In this document: piece after piece, positions 9,054-22,803 of the stretch
Layout of the letters: each line of letters starts with the position of its first letter
Position numbering within the stretch: position 1 is the stretch's first letter
From: Erythrobacter cryptus DSM 12079
GTDB taxonomy: Bacteria > Pseudomonadota > Alphaproteobacteria > Sphingomonadales > Sphingomonadaceae
Direction: 5' to 3'
Length of the DNA: 64,000 nt
Assembly: GCF_000422985.1 (NCBI RefSeq)
Contig: NZ_KE383966.1
Coordinates: 165,829 to 229,828, forward strand
Position numbers and translations under genes: made by a program
The notes under the pieces: model-generated
What the model saw: only the letters and a program-made list of their open reading frames with translations
The model's database searches: none
What the model was told of the DNA's origin: nothing

Positions 9054-9083
9054 GGGCCCGCCAGCAATGGCGGGCCCTTCTTT
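9054..9083 (+). terminator. rho-independent terminator of the TonB receptor gene
   Basis: A perfect 10-bp stem GGGCCCGCCA/TGGCGGGCCC (9054-9063 and 9068-9077) with loop GCAA is followed by TTCTTT. An upstream arm at 9021-9029 (GGGCCCTTG) could instead pair with CAAGGGCCC at 9051-9059, giving a competing hairpin. Confidence 0.85.
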
Positions 9084-9137
9084 GCGCGCCGCAGGGCCGT
9101 GCCCGCGGCGCCGGTGAATGACAGTGCGTTCCTGAAA

Positions 9138-9153
9138 TGTTTCACGTGAAACA
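9138..9153. other. parS: parS-type centromere site TGTTTCACGTGAAACA
   Basis: The 16-mer matches the well-known chromosomal ParB-binding parS consensus at every position and sits in a 20-bp perfect palindrome (9136-9155). It lies between the 3' ends of two convergent genes, where it disturbs no coding sequence. In most bacteria such sites cluster near oriC; a plasmid or chromid centromere is also possible. No parAB genes are in the window. Confidence 0.75.
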
Positions 9154-9193
9154 TTGGTCGCGCGCGGGCGCGGCGGCGCCTGGCGGGGAAGGC

Positions 9194-13399
<4,206 letters not shown>

Positions 13400-13400
<1 letters not shown>

Positions 13401-15283
13401 TATTCGTCATTCTCCAGGATGCAGGCGGCAAAGCCGAAGGCAGGAAGGGTGAGCCGGATTGATCCCGGCGCGGCGAGCGCCGCCGGGCAGGCCCCCACAA
13501 GCTGCTTCACGCCGCGGGCGCGGTAGCTCACTTCGATCGCCTGCGACAAGGGCTCCTCGGCGGTGTTGAAGGCAACCAGCACGCGCGCCCCGCTTTCGGG
13601 ATCGTGGCGCTCGACCGCGAGGATGCCCGGCGCGCTTTCGGCAAAGGCGCGCACGGTGGAAAGCCCGCGCCGCAGCGCCGGATTGGCGTGGCGGGCCGCG
13701 GCCAGCGTGCCGATCAGGCGATAGAGCGGGTGGGCAGGATCGAAATTGTCCTGCGCCGTGGTGGCATCGCTGCCGATAAGGTCATTGTCGTTGTATTCGG
13801 CCACCTTGCTCGCAAACATGTCCTCGCGCGCAAGCTGGTCATTGCCATCGGAGATGAAGCCCTGCTCGTCACCGTAATAGACCGTGGGCACCCCGCGCAG
13901 CAGGAACATCATTGCATGGCCGAGGCTGACGCGCGCGAGCAGGCGCGCCGCGTCGCGCTCGCCGCTCAGCTCGCGCACGAACATCGAAAAGCGGCCGAAA
14001 TCGTGGTTGCCAAGGAAGGTCGGCAGGCCCAGCGCAGTGGCCGGCCCGCCGGGATAGATCGCGTCTTGCGCCAGAAACTCGGCCATCAGCCGCGGCGGCG
14101 CCTTGCCGCTGGCGACCAGCTGCGCGGCCTTGGCAAAGCCCATGTCGAGCGCGTGGGGAAGGGCGCTTTCGGCCATCACCTGCGCGGTCAGCGTGGCGGT
14201 GGGTTCCTCGTGCGCGATCTCGCCGAAGATGTGGAAGTGGTTGATCCCGCGCGCCCGGGCGCGCTCGAGCATCGCCGGCACGAAGGCGCGCCAGAAGGCC
14301 GGGTTCACATGCTTGGCGGTGTCGATGCGAAAGCCGTCGATGCCATAATCCTCGATCCAGCGGCCGAAGATCTCGATCATCCCGGCCACCACCCGCGGAT
14401 GCTCGGTGGCCAGATCGTCAAGCCCGACGAAATCGCCATAGACGCTGCTTTCGCCCACCCAGTGCGAATTGCCGCGGTTGTGATAGAGCGTGATGTCGTT
14501 GAGCCAGGCAGGCACCTTGATGTTGCGCTCGGCCTCGCGCACGAAGGGGGTATAGGCATAGGTGGGATCGGTAAGCCGCGCCCAATTGGCCGGATCGGGA
14601 TCGTCATCCCCGGCAAAGCCTTCGTTGATCGGCACGCCATCGGGCCCGCCGCGGCGCGAGAAGGGATATTCCCCCTTGGAGCGATAGGCATAGCCGGTGG
14701 CCTCGCCCTCGACATAGTCGATCACATCGGCGGTGTGGTTGGTGATGATGTCCATATAGACCTTGATGCCGCGGGCATGGGCGGCATCGACGAAGGCCTT
14801 GAACTCCCCATTGGTGCCGAAATGGGGATCGATCTGGGTGAAATCGGTCACCCAATAGCCATGATAGCCCGCGCTCTCCTCCCCCGGGCGGCCTTGGACC
14901 GGCTTGTTCTTGAACACCGGCGCAAACCAGATCGCGCTCACCCCCAGCCCGGCGATGTAATCGAGCCGCTGGGTCAGCCCCTTAAGGTCGCCGCCGTGGT
15001 AGAAGCCGCGGCGCGCAGGATCAAAGCCGTGCTGGAGCGGCCCGCCCTTGAGCCCGCCCTTGTCATTGGTGGAATCGCCATTGGCGAAGCGATCGGGCAG
15101 GACGAAATAGATCACCTCATCCTCGAGCCGCCGCTCGGCAATCGGGGCGAGGGGGGCAGGCGCGCGCGGCGCCGGGGCGCTTGTCCCCTCCCCGTACCCG
15201 GCACCAGGGGCCGCCACCGGCCCGCCTGCAAGCGCACTGCCCGCGCACAAGGCTGCCGCCAGACTGGCGAGGATTCGCATCAT
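13400..15283 (-). CDS. secreted alpha-amylase family protein, GH13
   Basis: A 627-residue GH13 protein with a signal peptide (about residues 1-19, ending AGSALAGG), so periplasmic or exported. The domain starts with DEVIYFVLPDRFANGDSTND, a calcium-site-like region. Catalytic residues are Asp in DGFRIDTAKHV, Glu in HIFGEIAHE and Asp in FLGNHDFGRF. It should cut alpha-1,4-glucans taken up by the TonB receptor or outside the cell. First gene of the minus-strand operon; its promoter is in 15284-15592. MetMet at 15283 and 15280 are both possible starts; the first fits GGGAG with 7 nt spacing. Confidence 0.9.
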
Positions 15284-15327
15284 GACCCAACTCCCTCCGC
15301 GCCTATCTGTGACACCGCGCGAGAGAT

Positions 15328-15345
15328 TTTGCAAATCTTTGTGAA
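15328..15345. promoter_or_regulatory. candidate LacI operator TTTGCAAATCTTTGTGAA
   Basis: About 13-14 of 18 positions match the perfect palindrome at 5673; the left half-site TTTGCAAA is intact and the right half is degenerate. It lies about 45 nt upstream of the amylase start. Confidence 0.45.
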
Positions 15346-15452
15346 CGCCGCCGCCGGCGCCCAATATGGCAATCAAAGTATTAAAAATGCAGAAAATAAT
15401 TTCACAAGGCCGGAAGTGAGCAGGAAAAATCACCCGCCGGATGGCAAAGATT

Positions 15453-15470
15453 CTTGCAAATTTTTGCAGG
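15453..15470. promoter_or_regulatory. candidate LacI operator CTTGCAAATTTTTGCAGG
   Basis: 14 of 18 positions match the palindrome at 5673, with both TTGCA cores present. It lies about 123 nt upstream of the transporter start. Confidence 0.48.
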
Positions 15471-15592
15471 AGCTTCACACTGCACGGCGGCAGGCCAGCA
15501 CAATGACCGGGCGTAGCATCCGGCGGGCGGCAGCCTGCCCTGTGGCGCGCCGGCTGGCAAGCGGCCCGCGCGTGAGGGAGAGGGAATGGGAC

Positions 15593-17140
15593 ATGCATGA
15601 TGCCGGCCTCAAGCCTCGGCTGAGCCCGGGCCAGATCTGGAACATGAGCTTCGGCTTTCTCGGCATCCAGATCGGCTTTGAGCTTCAGAACGGCAATGTC
15701 AGCCGCATTTTCCAGACCCTGGGCGCCGATGTCGGCGAACTGGCGATCCTGTGGATCGCCGCGCCGATGACCGGGCTGATCGTGCAGCCGATCATCGGCC
15801 ACCTTTCCGACAAGACCTGGAGCCCGCGCTTCGGCCGCCGCCGCCCGTTCTTCCTCATCGGCGCGCTCCTTGCCAGCCTGGCCCTGTTCATCATGCCCAA
15901 CGCCCCGGCGCTGTGGGTGGCGGCGGGCCTCCTGTGGGTGATGGACGCCTCGCTCAACATCACGATGGAGCCGTTCCGCGCATTCGTGGGCGACAATCTG
16001 CCCGATTCGCAGCGCACCATGGGCTATGCCATGCAAAGCTTCTTCATCGGCACCGGCGCGGTGCTGGCAGGCGCGCTGCCCTGGGTGATGACCAACTGGC
16101 TGGGCCTCAGCAACACCGCGCCCGCGGGCGAGATCCCCGAGACAGTGCATTGGTCCTTCTACATCGGCGGCGCGGCGCTGCTGGCGGCGGTGTGCTGGAC
16201 GGTTTTCACCACCAGGGAATATTCGCCCGAGGAGCTGGCGCGCTTCGAAGCGGCCCGCGCTGCCGCGCCGCGCACCCCCGCAGCCGCGGCGGCGCGCACG
16301 GCAGCGCAGTTCACCCGCGGCGGGATCATGTGGGTGGCCGCGGGCCTTGCCCTTGCCGCCTTTGTCGCCTTTGCTCGCAGTGAGAACGGCGCGGCGCTGC
16401 TCGGCACGATCGAGATCGCCAAGGACATCTATGTCCTTGCCGCCCTGCTCGCCGGGTTCGGGGCGATCCAGCTGATCGCGGGCGTGCTCAAGCGGCAGAG
16501 CCGCGCGGACAATGGCTTCATGGAGGTGGTGGGCGATCTTTTCGCCATGCCGCGCACCATGCGCCAGCTGGCGCTGGTGCAGTTCTTCAGCTGGTTCGGG
16601 ATGTTCGGCCTGTGGATCTATGGCACCCCGGGGGTGGCCGAATACCATTTCGGCGCGACCGAGGCGGCGAGCGCGGCCTACCAGAACGGCGCCGATTGGT
16701 GGAGCCTGATGGGATCGGTGAGGAACGGCCTTGCCGCTGCCGCGGCGCTCGGCTTCGTGCTGATCGCGGCAAGGATCGACCGTTGCCGCCTCCACGCCTT
16801 CAACCTCATCGCCGGTGCGGCGGGCTTTGCCGCGATGCTGCTGGTGCGCGATCCGGCGCTTCTGTGGATCCCGCAGATCGGCCTTGGCATTGCCTGGGCC
16901 TCGATCGTCTCGCTGCCCTATGCCATCCTTGCCGGCTGCGTGCCGGCCGAGAAAATGGGCATTTACATGGGGGTGTTCAACATCTTCATCGTCGTGCCGC
17001 AGCTCCTGGCGGCGACCGTGCTGGGCTTTCTCATCACCAACCTGTTCGGCGGCGCGCCGGCCTATGCCTTTGCGATTTCGGCGACGAGCTTCGTGGCTGC
17101 GGCGCTGGCGACCTTGCTGGTGAAGGAGGCGGCGGCATGA
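15593..17140 (+). CDS. MFS sugar transporter, SLC45-like (maltose/sucrose type)
   Basis: A 515-residue, 12-transmembrane-segment major facilitator. The loop GHLSDKTWSPRFGRRRPFF after the second or third helix is the hallmark of SLC45-type proton-sugar symporters. The large loop with Ala/Pro repeats near residue 225 separates the halves. It would import maltose or maltodextrin-derived disaccharides from the periplasm. The start at 15593 (MHDAGLKPRLSPGQIW) follows GAGGGAGAGGG; the frame is open far upstream but only antisense to the amylase gene. It overlaps the next GH13 gene by 4 nt (ATGA). Confidence 0.88.
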   Translation: MHDAGLKPRLSPGQIWNMSFGFLGIQIGFELQNGNVSRIFQTLGADVGELAILWIAAPMTGLIVQPIIGHLSDKTWSPRFGRRRPFFLIGALLASLALFIMPNAPALWVAAGLLWVMDASLNITMEPFRAFVGDNLPDSQRTMGYAMQSFFIGTGAVLAGALPWVMTNWLGLSNTAPAGEIPETVHWSFYIGGAALLAAVCWTVFTTREYSPEELARFEAARAAAPRTPAAAAARTAAQFTRGGIMWVAAGLALAAFVAFARSENGAALLGTIEIAKDIYVLAALLAGFGAIQLIAGVLKRQSRADNGFMEVVGDLFAMPRTMRQLALVQFFSWFGMFGLWIYGTPGVAEYHFGATEAASAAYQNGADWWSLMGSVRNGLAAAAALGFVLIAARIDRCRLHAFNLIAGAAGFAAMLLVRDPALLWIPQIGLGIAWASIVSLPYAILAGCVPAEKMGIYMGVFNIFIVVPQLLAATVLGFLITNLFGGAPAYAFAISATSFVAAALATLLVKEAAA

Positions 17141-18507
17141 GGCGGCGCCTGCTCACCACGCTCATCGCCGCGGGGCTGGCCGCGGTGCCGGTGCAGGCCG
17201 CGCCCGGCGATGCGCCTGCCGCCGGGGTGGCTCTCACCAACCCCGCCTGGACGCGCGATGCGGTGATCTATCAGATCAACACCCGCCAGTTCACCCCCGA
17301 GGGCACCCTTGCCGCCGCGCAGCAGCACTTGGAGCGGCTGGCGGCGATGGGGGTGGATATCATCTGGCTGATGCCGATCCACCCGATCGGGCTGGAAGGG
17401 CGCAAGGGCAGCCTTGGCAGCCCCTATGCGGTGCGCGACTATCTGGCGGTCAACCCCGAGCTTGGCACCGAGGCCGATCTGGCCGCCTTTGTGGCCGAGG
17501 CACACCGGCTGGGGCTCAAGGTCATTCTCGACTGGGTGGCGAACCATTCGGCGCGCGACAACCCGCTGACGCAGAGCCACCCCCACTGGTACACCCGCAC
17601 CCCCGAAGGCGCGCTCACCAGCCCGGCGGGCACCGATTGGTCGGATGTGGCCGATTTCGATTACAGCCAGCCGGGCCTGCGCCGCTACATGATCGATGCC
17701 ATGGCCCATTGGGTGCGCGCATACGGGATCGACGGGTTCCGCTGCGATGTCGCGGGCTATGTCCCCACCGACTTCTGGGAGGCGGCGCGCGCCGAGCTGG
17801 AGGCGATCAGGCCGGTGTTCATGCTCGCCGAATGGGAACAGCGCGATCTTCACGCACGCGCCTTTGATGCCACCTATGCCTGGGGCTGGAAGGAGGCGAT
17901 GCAGCGCCTTGTCAAAAGCGGCGAGGGCGCCGGGCCGATCCGCGCCTATTATGCGCTTCAGGCCGAAACCTGGCCCCATGCGGCGATGCGCATGGTCTAT
18001 ACCGAAAACCACGATCAGAACGCCTGGGACGGGGCGGCCCGTGCGATCTATGGCCCGGCCTATGCGGCAGCGATTGCGCTGAGCTTCGTCGGGCCGGGGC
18101 TGCCGCTCATCTACAACGGGCAGGAGGCGGACAATGACCGCCAGCTGGCCTTTTTCGAACGCGATCCGATTGCCTGGCGCGAGGGGGTGCATGCCCCGCT
18201 CTTTCGCCAGCTCATCGCGCTCAAGACGCGGATGCGCGCGCTTCACAACGGGCGCTTTGGCGCGCCGATGGTGATGGTGCCCACCAGCGCCGATGCCGAC
18301 GTGCTCGCCTTCACCCGCGGCGCTGCGGGCGAGCGGGTCTTTGCCGTGTTCAACCTCTCACCCCGCGCGCAGCAGGTGCGCTTTGGCCTCGCCCGCCACC
18401 ACGGCCGCTACCGCGACGCGCTGGGGGGTGAGGCCATGGCCTTTGCCGGGGGCGAGGTGCTGGAACTGCCCGCCTGGGGCTTTCGCATCTTTGCCGAGAG
18501 CGATTGA
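17137..18507 (+). CDS. secreted alpha-amylase-like glycoside hydrolase, GH13
   Basis: A 456-residue protein with a signal peptide (MRRRLLTTLIAAGLAAVPVQAA). GH13 catalytic residues are Asp in DGFRCDVAGY, Glu in FMLAEWEQRD and Asp in YTENHDQNAW. It is shorter than the minus-strand amylase and lacks an obvious starch-binding domain. It is coupled by an ATGA overlap to the transporter, so it likely trims oligosaccharides in the periplasm to the size the permease accepts. It differs clearly from the two other GH13 enzymes here and is not a recent duplicate. Confidence 0.88.
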   Translation: MRRRLLTTLIAAGLAAVPVQAAPGDAPAAGVALTNPAWTRDAVIYQINTRQFTPEGTLAAAQQHLERLAAMGVDIIWLMPIHPIGLEGRKGSLGSPYAVRDYLAVNPELGTEADLAAFVAEAHRLGLKVILDWVANHSARDNPLTQSHPHWYTRTPEGALTSPAGTDWSDVADFDYSQPGLRRYMIDAMAHWVRAYGIDGFRCDVAGYVPTDFWEAARAELEAIRPVFMLAEWEQRDLHARAFDATYAWGWKEAMQRLVKSGEGAGPIRAYYALQAETWPHAAMRMVYTENHDQNAWDGAARAIYGPAYAAAIALSFVGPGLPLIYNGQEADNDRQLAFFERDPIAWREGVHAPLFRQLIALKTRMRALHNGRFGAPMVMVPTSADADVLAFTRGAAGERVFAVFNLSPRAQQVRFGLARHHGRYRDALGGEAMAFAGGEVLELPAWGFRIFAESD

Positions 18508-18549
18508 GGCACGGCCCGCCGCGCGGGCTCACGCAAGGGAGAGGGACGC

Positions 18550-20634
18550 ATGAGACGCTATCGGAACATCCTTGCCGCATTTGCCGCGGTGCTGTGGGCG
18601 GCATGGGCGCTCGCCGCGCCCGCCCGGGCCGAGAGCCTGGTGCTGACCTCGCCCGATGGCCGCATTGCCATCACCATCAGCGATGCCGGCGGTGAGGCGA
18701 GCTACGAAGTGGCCTTTGAGGGCCGCCCGGTGATCGCGCGCTCGCGCTTGGGGCTGCTGTTTGCCGCGCATCACGGGTTCGAGCGCGATCTGGCCATCAC
18801 CGCCGCGGCGCGCGCCAGCCGCGATGACACCTGGGAGCAGCCCTGGGGCGAGCGGCGGCAGGTGCGTGATCGGCACAATGAGCTGGCCGTCACCTTCAGC
18901 GCCACCACCGGCCCGGCGCGAAGCATGGTGGTGCGCTTTCGCGCCTTTGATGACGGGATCGGCTTTCGCTACGAGCTGGGCGCGCAAGCGGCGCTGGCCG
19001 GCGAGCTGGCCATCGTCGAGGAGCTGACCCAGTTCGCCGTCGGCGAGACCACGCAGATGTGGTACACCCCTTCGGACGAGTTCAACCGCTACGAATATCT
19101 CACCCGCACCGGGGCGGCGGGCAAGGTCGATGATGCGCACACCCCGGCCACCTTCCGCAACGGCGATGGCATCTATTTTTCCATCCACGAGGCCGCGCTC
19201 GTCGATTATTCGGCGATGTCGCTGGGGGCGCTGCGGCCCGGCACCTTCGAGGCGCGCCTGAGGAACTGGTCGGGCGGGCCCAAGGTCATCACCCGCGCGC
19301 CGTTCCACAGCCCTTGGCGCACCATCCAGATCGCGCCCGCGGCGGTGGGCCTCATCAATTCCGATCTCATCCTCAACCTCAACGAGCCCAACAAGCTGGG
19401 CGATGTCTCCTGGGTCGAGCCGGGCAAATATGTCGGCATCTGGTGGGCGATGCATATCCGCGATCGCACCTGGGGGCGCGAGGGCATCCACGGCGCCACC
19501 ACCGATGAGGCCAAGCGCTATATCGATTTTGCCGCGCGCCACGGCTTTGCCGGGGTGCTGGTGGAGGGCTGGAACATCGGCTGGGATGGCGACTGGTTCA
19601 ACAATGGCGATCTGTTCCGCTTCACCGAGGCCATGCCCGATTTCGATCTCGAGGAGGTTGCCCGCTATGCCCTTGCCAAGGGCGTGCGGCTGATCGGCCA
19701 CCACGAAACCTCGGCCAACATCACCAATTACGAAAACCAGATGGAGGCCGCCTTCGATCTCTACCAGCGGCTCGGCGTGCGCCAGGTCAAGACCGGCTAT
19801 GTCGCCGATGCCGGCGACGTGGTGCGGATCGATGCCAAGGGCATCCGCCGCTATGAATGGCATGACAGCCAGTTCATGGTGCGCCACCATCTCAAGGTGG
19901 TCGAGGAAGCGGCGAGGCGCCAGATTTCGATCAATGCGCACGAGCCGGTCAAGGACACCGGCCTCAGGCGCACCTATCCCAACTGGATTTCGCGCGAGGG
20001 GGCGCGGGGGATGGAGTTCAACGCCTGGGGCACGCCCCCCAACCCGCCCGAGCACGAGGCGATGCTGGCCTTTACCCGGATGCTCGCCGGGCCGATGGAC
20101 TTCACGCCGGGCATCTTCGATCTTCGCCCCAACGAACGCCCGCCGCTGCGCCCCGACATGCCGCGCAGCGATCCCTCCAACCGCCCGCAGACGACGCTCG
20201 CCAAGCAATTGGCGCTCTATGTGGTGCTCTATTCGCCGATCCAGATGGCCGCCGACCTGCCCGAGAATTACGAGGCGCGGCCCGACGCGTTCCAGTTCAT
20301 CAAGGACGTGGAAACCGATTGGGAGCAATCGATCGCGCTGGCCGGCGAGATCGGCGATTATGTCGCCATCGCTCGGCAGGGGAGGAAATCGAAGGAATGG
20401 TTCCTGGGCGCCGTGAGCGATGAGGAGGCGCGCGATCTGGCGCTCACCTTGAGCTTCCTCGAGCCGGGCAGGCAATACCGCGCCCAGATCTACCGCGATG
20501 GGGCGGATGCCGATTGGGACACCAACCCCTATGCCATGGTGATCGAGGAAAAGCTGGTCACGGGCGGGGATGCCTTTGCCCTGCGGCTTGCCCCCGGGGG
20601 CGGGGCGGCGGTGCGCTTCATTCCGGTGACGTGA
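18550..20634 (+). CDS. GH97 alpha-glucosidase (SusB-like), periplasmic
   Basis: A 694-residue GH97 enzyme with signal peptide ending APARAES. The N-terminal beta-sandwich (residues about 25-270) is followed by the barrel, beginning with KYVGIWWAMHI. The glutamates of inverting GH97 members are seen in NAHEPVKDTG and GARGMEFNAW, which distinguishes it from the retaining alpha-galactosidase branch that uses Asp. SusB-type enzymes release glucose from the non-reducing end of maltooligosaccharides. It follows the GH13 gene by 42 nt with a GGGAGAGGG ribosome site, as the third gene of the transporter operon. Confidence 0.92.
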   Translation: MRRYRNILAAFAAVLWAAWALAAPARAESLVLTSPDGRIAITISDAGGEASYEVAFEGRPVIARSRLGLLFAAHHGFERDLAITAAARASRDDTWEQPWGERRQVRDRHNELAVTFSATTGPARSMVVRFRAFDDGIGFRYELGAQAALAGELAIVEELTQFAVGETTQMWYTPSDEFNRYEYLTRTGAAGKVDDAHTPATFRNGDGIYFSIHEAALVDYSAMSLGALRPGTFEARLRNWSGGPKVITRAPFHSPWRTIQIAPAAVGLINSDLILNLNEPNKLGDVSWVEPGKYVGIWWAMHIRDRTWGREGIHGATTDEAKRYIDFAARHGFAGVLVEGWNIGWDGDWFNNGDLFRFTEAMPDFDLEEVARYALAKGVRLIGHHETSANITNYENQMEAAFDLYQRLGVRQVKTGYVADAGDVVRIDAKGIRRYEWHDSQFMVRHHLKVVEEAARRQISINAHEPVKDTGLRRTYPNWISREGARGMEFNAWGTPPNPPEHEAMLAFTRMLAGPMDFTPGIFDLRPNERPPLRPDMPRSDPSNRPQTTLAKQLALYVVLYSPIQMAADLPENYEARPDAFQFIKDVETDWEQSIALAGEIGDYVAIARQGRKSKEWFLGAVSDEEARDLALTLSFLEPGRQYRAQIYRDGADADWDTNPYAMVIEEKLVTGGDAFALRLAPGGGAAVRFIPVT

Positions 20635-20672
20635 GGCGCGCGCCCGCAAGCGCGCGGGCAGCAGATGCGAAA

Positions 20673-20702
20673 GGGCGGCCGCCTCCCCCGAAGCGGCCGC
20701 CC
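20673..20702. terminator. hairpin between convergent GH97 and hemA genes
   Basis: A perfect 10-bp stem GGGCGGCCGC/GCGGCCGCCC with a 10-nt loop lies midway between the two converging stops. No T-run follows on either side, so it may be a bidirectional or RNA-stabilising structure rather than a classic terminator. Confidence 0.5.
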
Positions 20703-20755
20703 GAGCGCGCGATGGTCCGGCCAAGGCAGCGGGGCCGGAGCGCCAAGCACTGCCC

Positions 20756-21976
20756 TCAGGCCGCGCTTGCCATGCGCGCCAGCTCGCAATGCGACCAGAT
20801 TTCGCTCAAGGCCTTGATCAGCCGGTCGATATCGCCATCGCTGTGCACCGGCGAGGGCGTCACCCGCAGCCGCTCGGTGCCCACGGGCACGGTGGGATAG
20901 TTGATCGGCTGCACATAGATGCCGTGATTGTCCATCAGCCAATCGCTGATCATCTTGCACTTCTTGGCATCCCCCACCATCACCGGGATGATGTGGCTGG
21001 GGTTGTTGAGGTGCGGAATGCCCATCATGTCCAAGGCCCGGCGCACCTGGGCGACACGCTTCTGCTGCAGCTCGCGCTCGGCATTGCTGGTCTTGAGATG
21101 GCGGATGCTCGCCAGCGCGCCCGCCGCGATCGCCGGGGGCAGGGCGGTTGAAAAGATGAAGCCGCTGGCAAAGCTGCGCACGAAATCAACAAGGTTGGCG
21201 CTGGCGGCGATATAGCCCCCCATCACCCCGAAGGCCTTGCCGAGCGTGCCCTCGATCACGGTGATGCGGTCCATCAGCCCCTCGCGCTCGGCCACCCCGC
21301 CGCCGCGCGGGCCATAGAGGCCCACGGCGTGAACCTCGTCGATATAGCTCATCGCCCCGTGCTTCTCGCAGACATCGAGAATGTCGGCGATGGGGGCAAT
21401 ATCGCCATCCATCGAATAGACGCTTTCAAAGGCGACCAGCTTGGGCACCTCGGGGCCGTAGGCTGAAAGCAGCTCGTCAAGGTGCTCCACATCATTGTGG
21501 CGCCAGATCTTGTAGGGCGCCCGCGAATGGCGGATGCCCTCGATCATCGAGGCGTGGTTCAAGGCATCGGAAAAGACGACGCAGCCCGGGATCTTGCTGG
21601 CGAGCGTGCCAAGCCCCGCCCAGTTCGAGACATATCCGCTGGTGAACAGCAGCGCCGCCTCCTTGCCATGGAGATCGGCAAGCTCGGCCTCGAGTTCGAC
21701 ATGATAGTGGTTGGTGCCCGAGATGTTGCGGGTGCCGCCCGCGCCCGCCCCGCATTCATCGAGGCAGGCGTGCATCGCTTCGAGCACCTTGGGATGCTGG
21801 CCCATGCCGAGATAGTCGTTCGAGCACCACACGGTGACGGGCCGGGTATCCTCGCCGACAAAGCGGGTGGCATGGGGGAAGCGCCCGCGGTGACGCTTGA
21901 TGTCGGTGAACACGCGGTAGCGGCCATCGGCGCGCAGCGCGTCAAGCTCACCGGCAAAGAAGGCTTCGAAATCCAT
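20756..21976 (-). CDS. hemA: 5-aminolevulinate synthase
   Basis: A 406-residue PLP enzyme that condenses glycine and succinyl-CoA to 5-aminolevulinate, the first step of tetrapyrrole synthesis. The PLP lysine is in [12 protein letters not shown]; other family marks are [21 protein letters not shown] and [12 protein letters not shown]. It is the last gene of the long bchF-to-hemA unit, which makes precursor supply follow pigment-gene expression. The start at 21976 follows AAAGGGAA; an upstream ATG at 22009 overlaps the puhE stop (ATGA) and would add 11 unconserved residues. Confidence 0.95.
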   Translation of the reverse strand: MDFEAFFAGELDALRADGRYRVFTDIKRHRGRFPHATRFVGEDTRPVTVWCSNDYLGMGQHPKVLEAMHACLDECGAGAGGTRNISGTNHYHVELEAELADLHGKEAALLFTSGYVSNWAGLGTLASKIPGCVVFSDALNHASMIEGIRHSRAPYKIWRHNDVEHLDELLSAYGPEVPKLVAFESVYSMDGDIAPIADILDVCEKHGAMSYIDEVHAVGLYGPRGGGVAEREGLMDRITVIEGTLGKAFGVMGGYIAASANLVDFVRSFASGFIFSTALPPAIAAGALASIRHLKTSNAERELQQKRVAQVRRALDMMGIPHLNNPSHIIPVMVGDAKKCKMISDWLMDNHGIYVQPINYPTVPVGTERLRVTPSPVHSDGDIDRLIKALSEIWSHCELARMASAA

Positions 21977-22005
21977 CGGCGTTCCCTTTGTGTTTGTCGT
22001 TGGTG

Positions 22006-22803
22006 TCATGGTCTTTCCCGTCTGGCCCCCGCCGGGCGGCGCTGCGGCAAGGCCCAGCCCCACAGCATTCCGTCGCGGAAAGGCAGGGCGAGGAACAGGT
22101 GTTCGAGCACCCCGAGGAGCGCGAGGGTGGCCATGAGGCTTGCCCCCACCATCGCCGCGCTGCCCGCCGGCGCCGCGAGCGCAAGGCCCGCAAACCACGC
22201 CGCCGCCGCGGCGATCCCTGCGATCGAAAGGGCAAGCGTCAGCGTCATGCGGCGGGGGCCGAAATAGGACTTGAGGTAGGACAGGTGCTCGGGCAGCATC
22301 TCGGCGCTGGTGTTGGGCACGCCGATGAACAGGTTGATCTTGGAGATCAGCCGCATCGCGAACATCAGCACGAAGACCATCGCCCCGATCTGGTTGGGCA
22401 CGTCCCACGAGAGCGAGACGAGCAGCAGCCCGGTGACCGCCAGCGCCACCTCGTGGTGCATCACCGTGGCCGCAGCCTGGCGGAAGCGGGCAAGGCCGGT
22501 GAGGCCCGGATCGGCAAGGCCCCGGCGCGGGCCGGCGGCAGCGCCGGTGAGAAAGGCCAGCTCATGCCAGCCCCACACCATCAGCGCGCCGATGAAGGCG
22601 AGATAGACCGCCCAGACCTCGACCGAGAGCGAGGCGATGAGGATCACCACCAGCCCGCCGATCCCGGCGAGGCTGCCCACCATCAGGCTGCGCGAGAAGG
22701 AGGCGCGCTCGCGGTTGTCGGCCCAGGCGATCAGCCCGGTGGCGACGAACCACAAGGCCACCGTCACGATTGCCGGGACGATATGGCCGCTCCAGCTTAC
22801 CAC
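22006..22803 (-). CDS. puhE: photosynthetic complex putative assembly protein PuhE
   Basis: A 265-residue polytopic membrane protein of the PuhE (DUF3623) type with about seven hydrophobic segments; [18 protein letters not shown] is a recognisable conserved segment. In Rhodobacter PuhE affects reaction-centre assembly and bacteriochlorophyll supply. The start is GTG at 22803, inside the acsF 3' end (7-nt overlap). Its place after acsF matches other proteobacterial clusters. Confidence 0.9.
   Translation of the reverse strand: MVSWSGHIVPAIVTVALWFVATGLIAWADNRERASFSRSLMVGSLAGIGGLVVILIASLSVEVWAVYLAFIGALMVWGWHELAFLTGAAAGPRRGLADPGLTGLARFRQAAATVMHHEVALAVTGLLLVSLSWDVPNQIGAMVFVLMFAMRLISKINLFIGVPNTSAEMLPEHLSYLKSYFGPRRMTLTLALSIAGIAAAAAWFAGLALAAPAGSAAMVGASLMATLALLGVLEHLFLALPFRDGMLWGWALPQRRPAGARRERP

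Larger units (their letters stand above)
15284..15592. promoter_or_regulatory. divergent promoter/operator region of the alpha-glucan operons
   Basis: A 309-nt, conspicuously AT-rich stretch between the divergent amylase and sugar-transporter genes with no gene of its own. It contains two TTGCAAA-type operators (15328-15345 and 15453-15470) placed 125 nt apart, one near each operon. This arrangement fits coordinated repression by the LacI protein encoded in the left operon. Confidence 0.6.

Noticed and set aside
13604-15592. Open frame extending the sugar transporter over 600 codons upstream
   Set aside because: The extension is antisense to the amylase gene and crosses the promoter region; homology starts only at 15593.
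21977-22009. Upstream hemA start with ATGA overlap to puhE
   Set aside because: It adds 11 Thr/Lys-rich residues not seen in 5-aminolevulinate synthases; 21976 has a good ribosome site. It remains a minor alternative.
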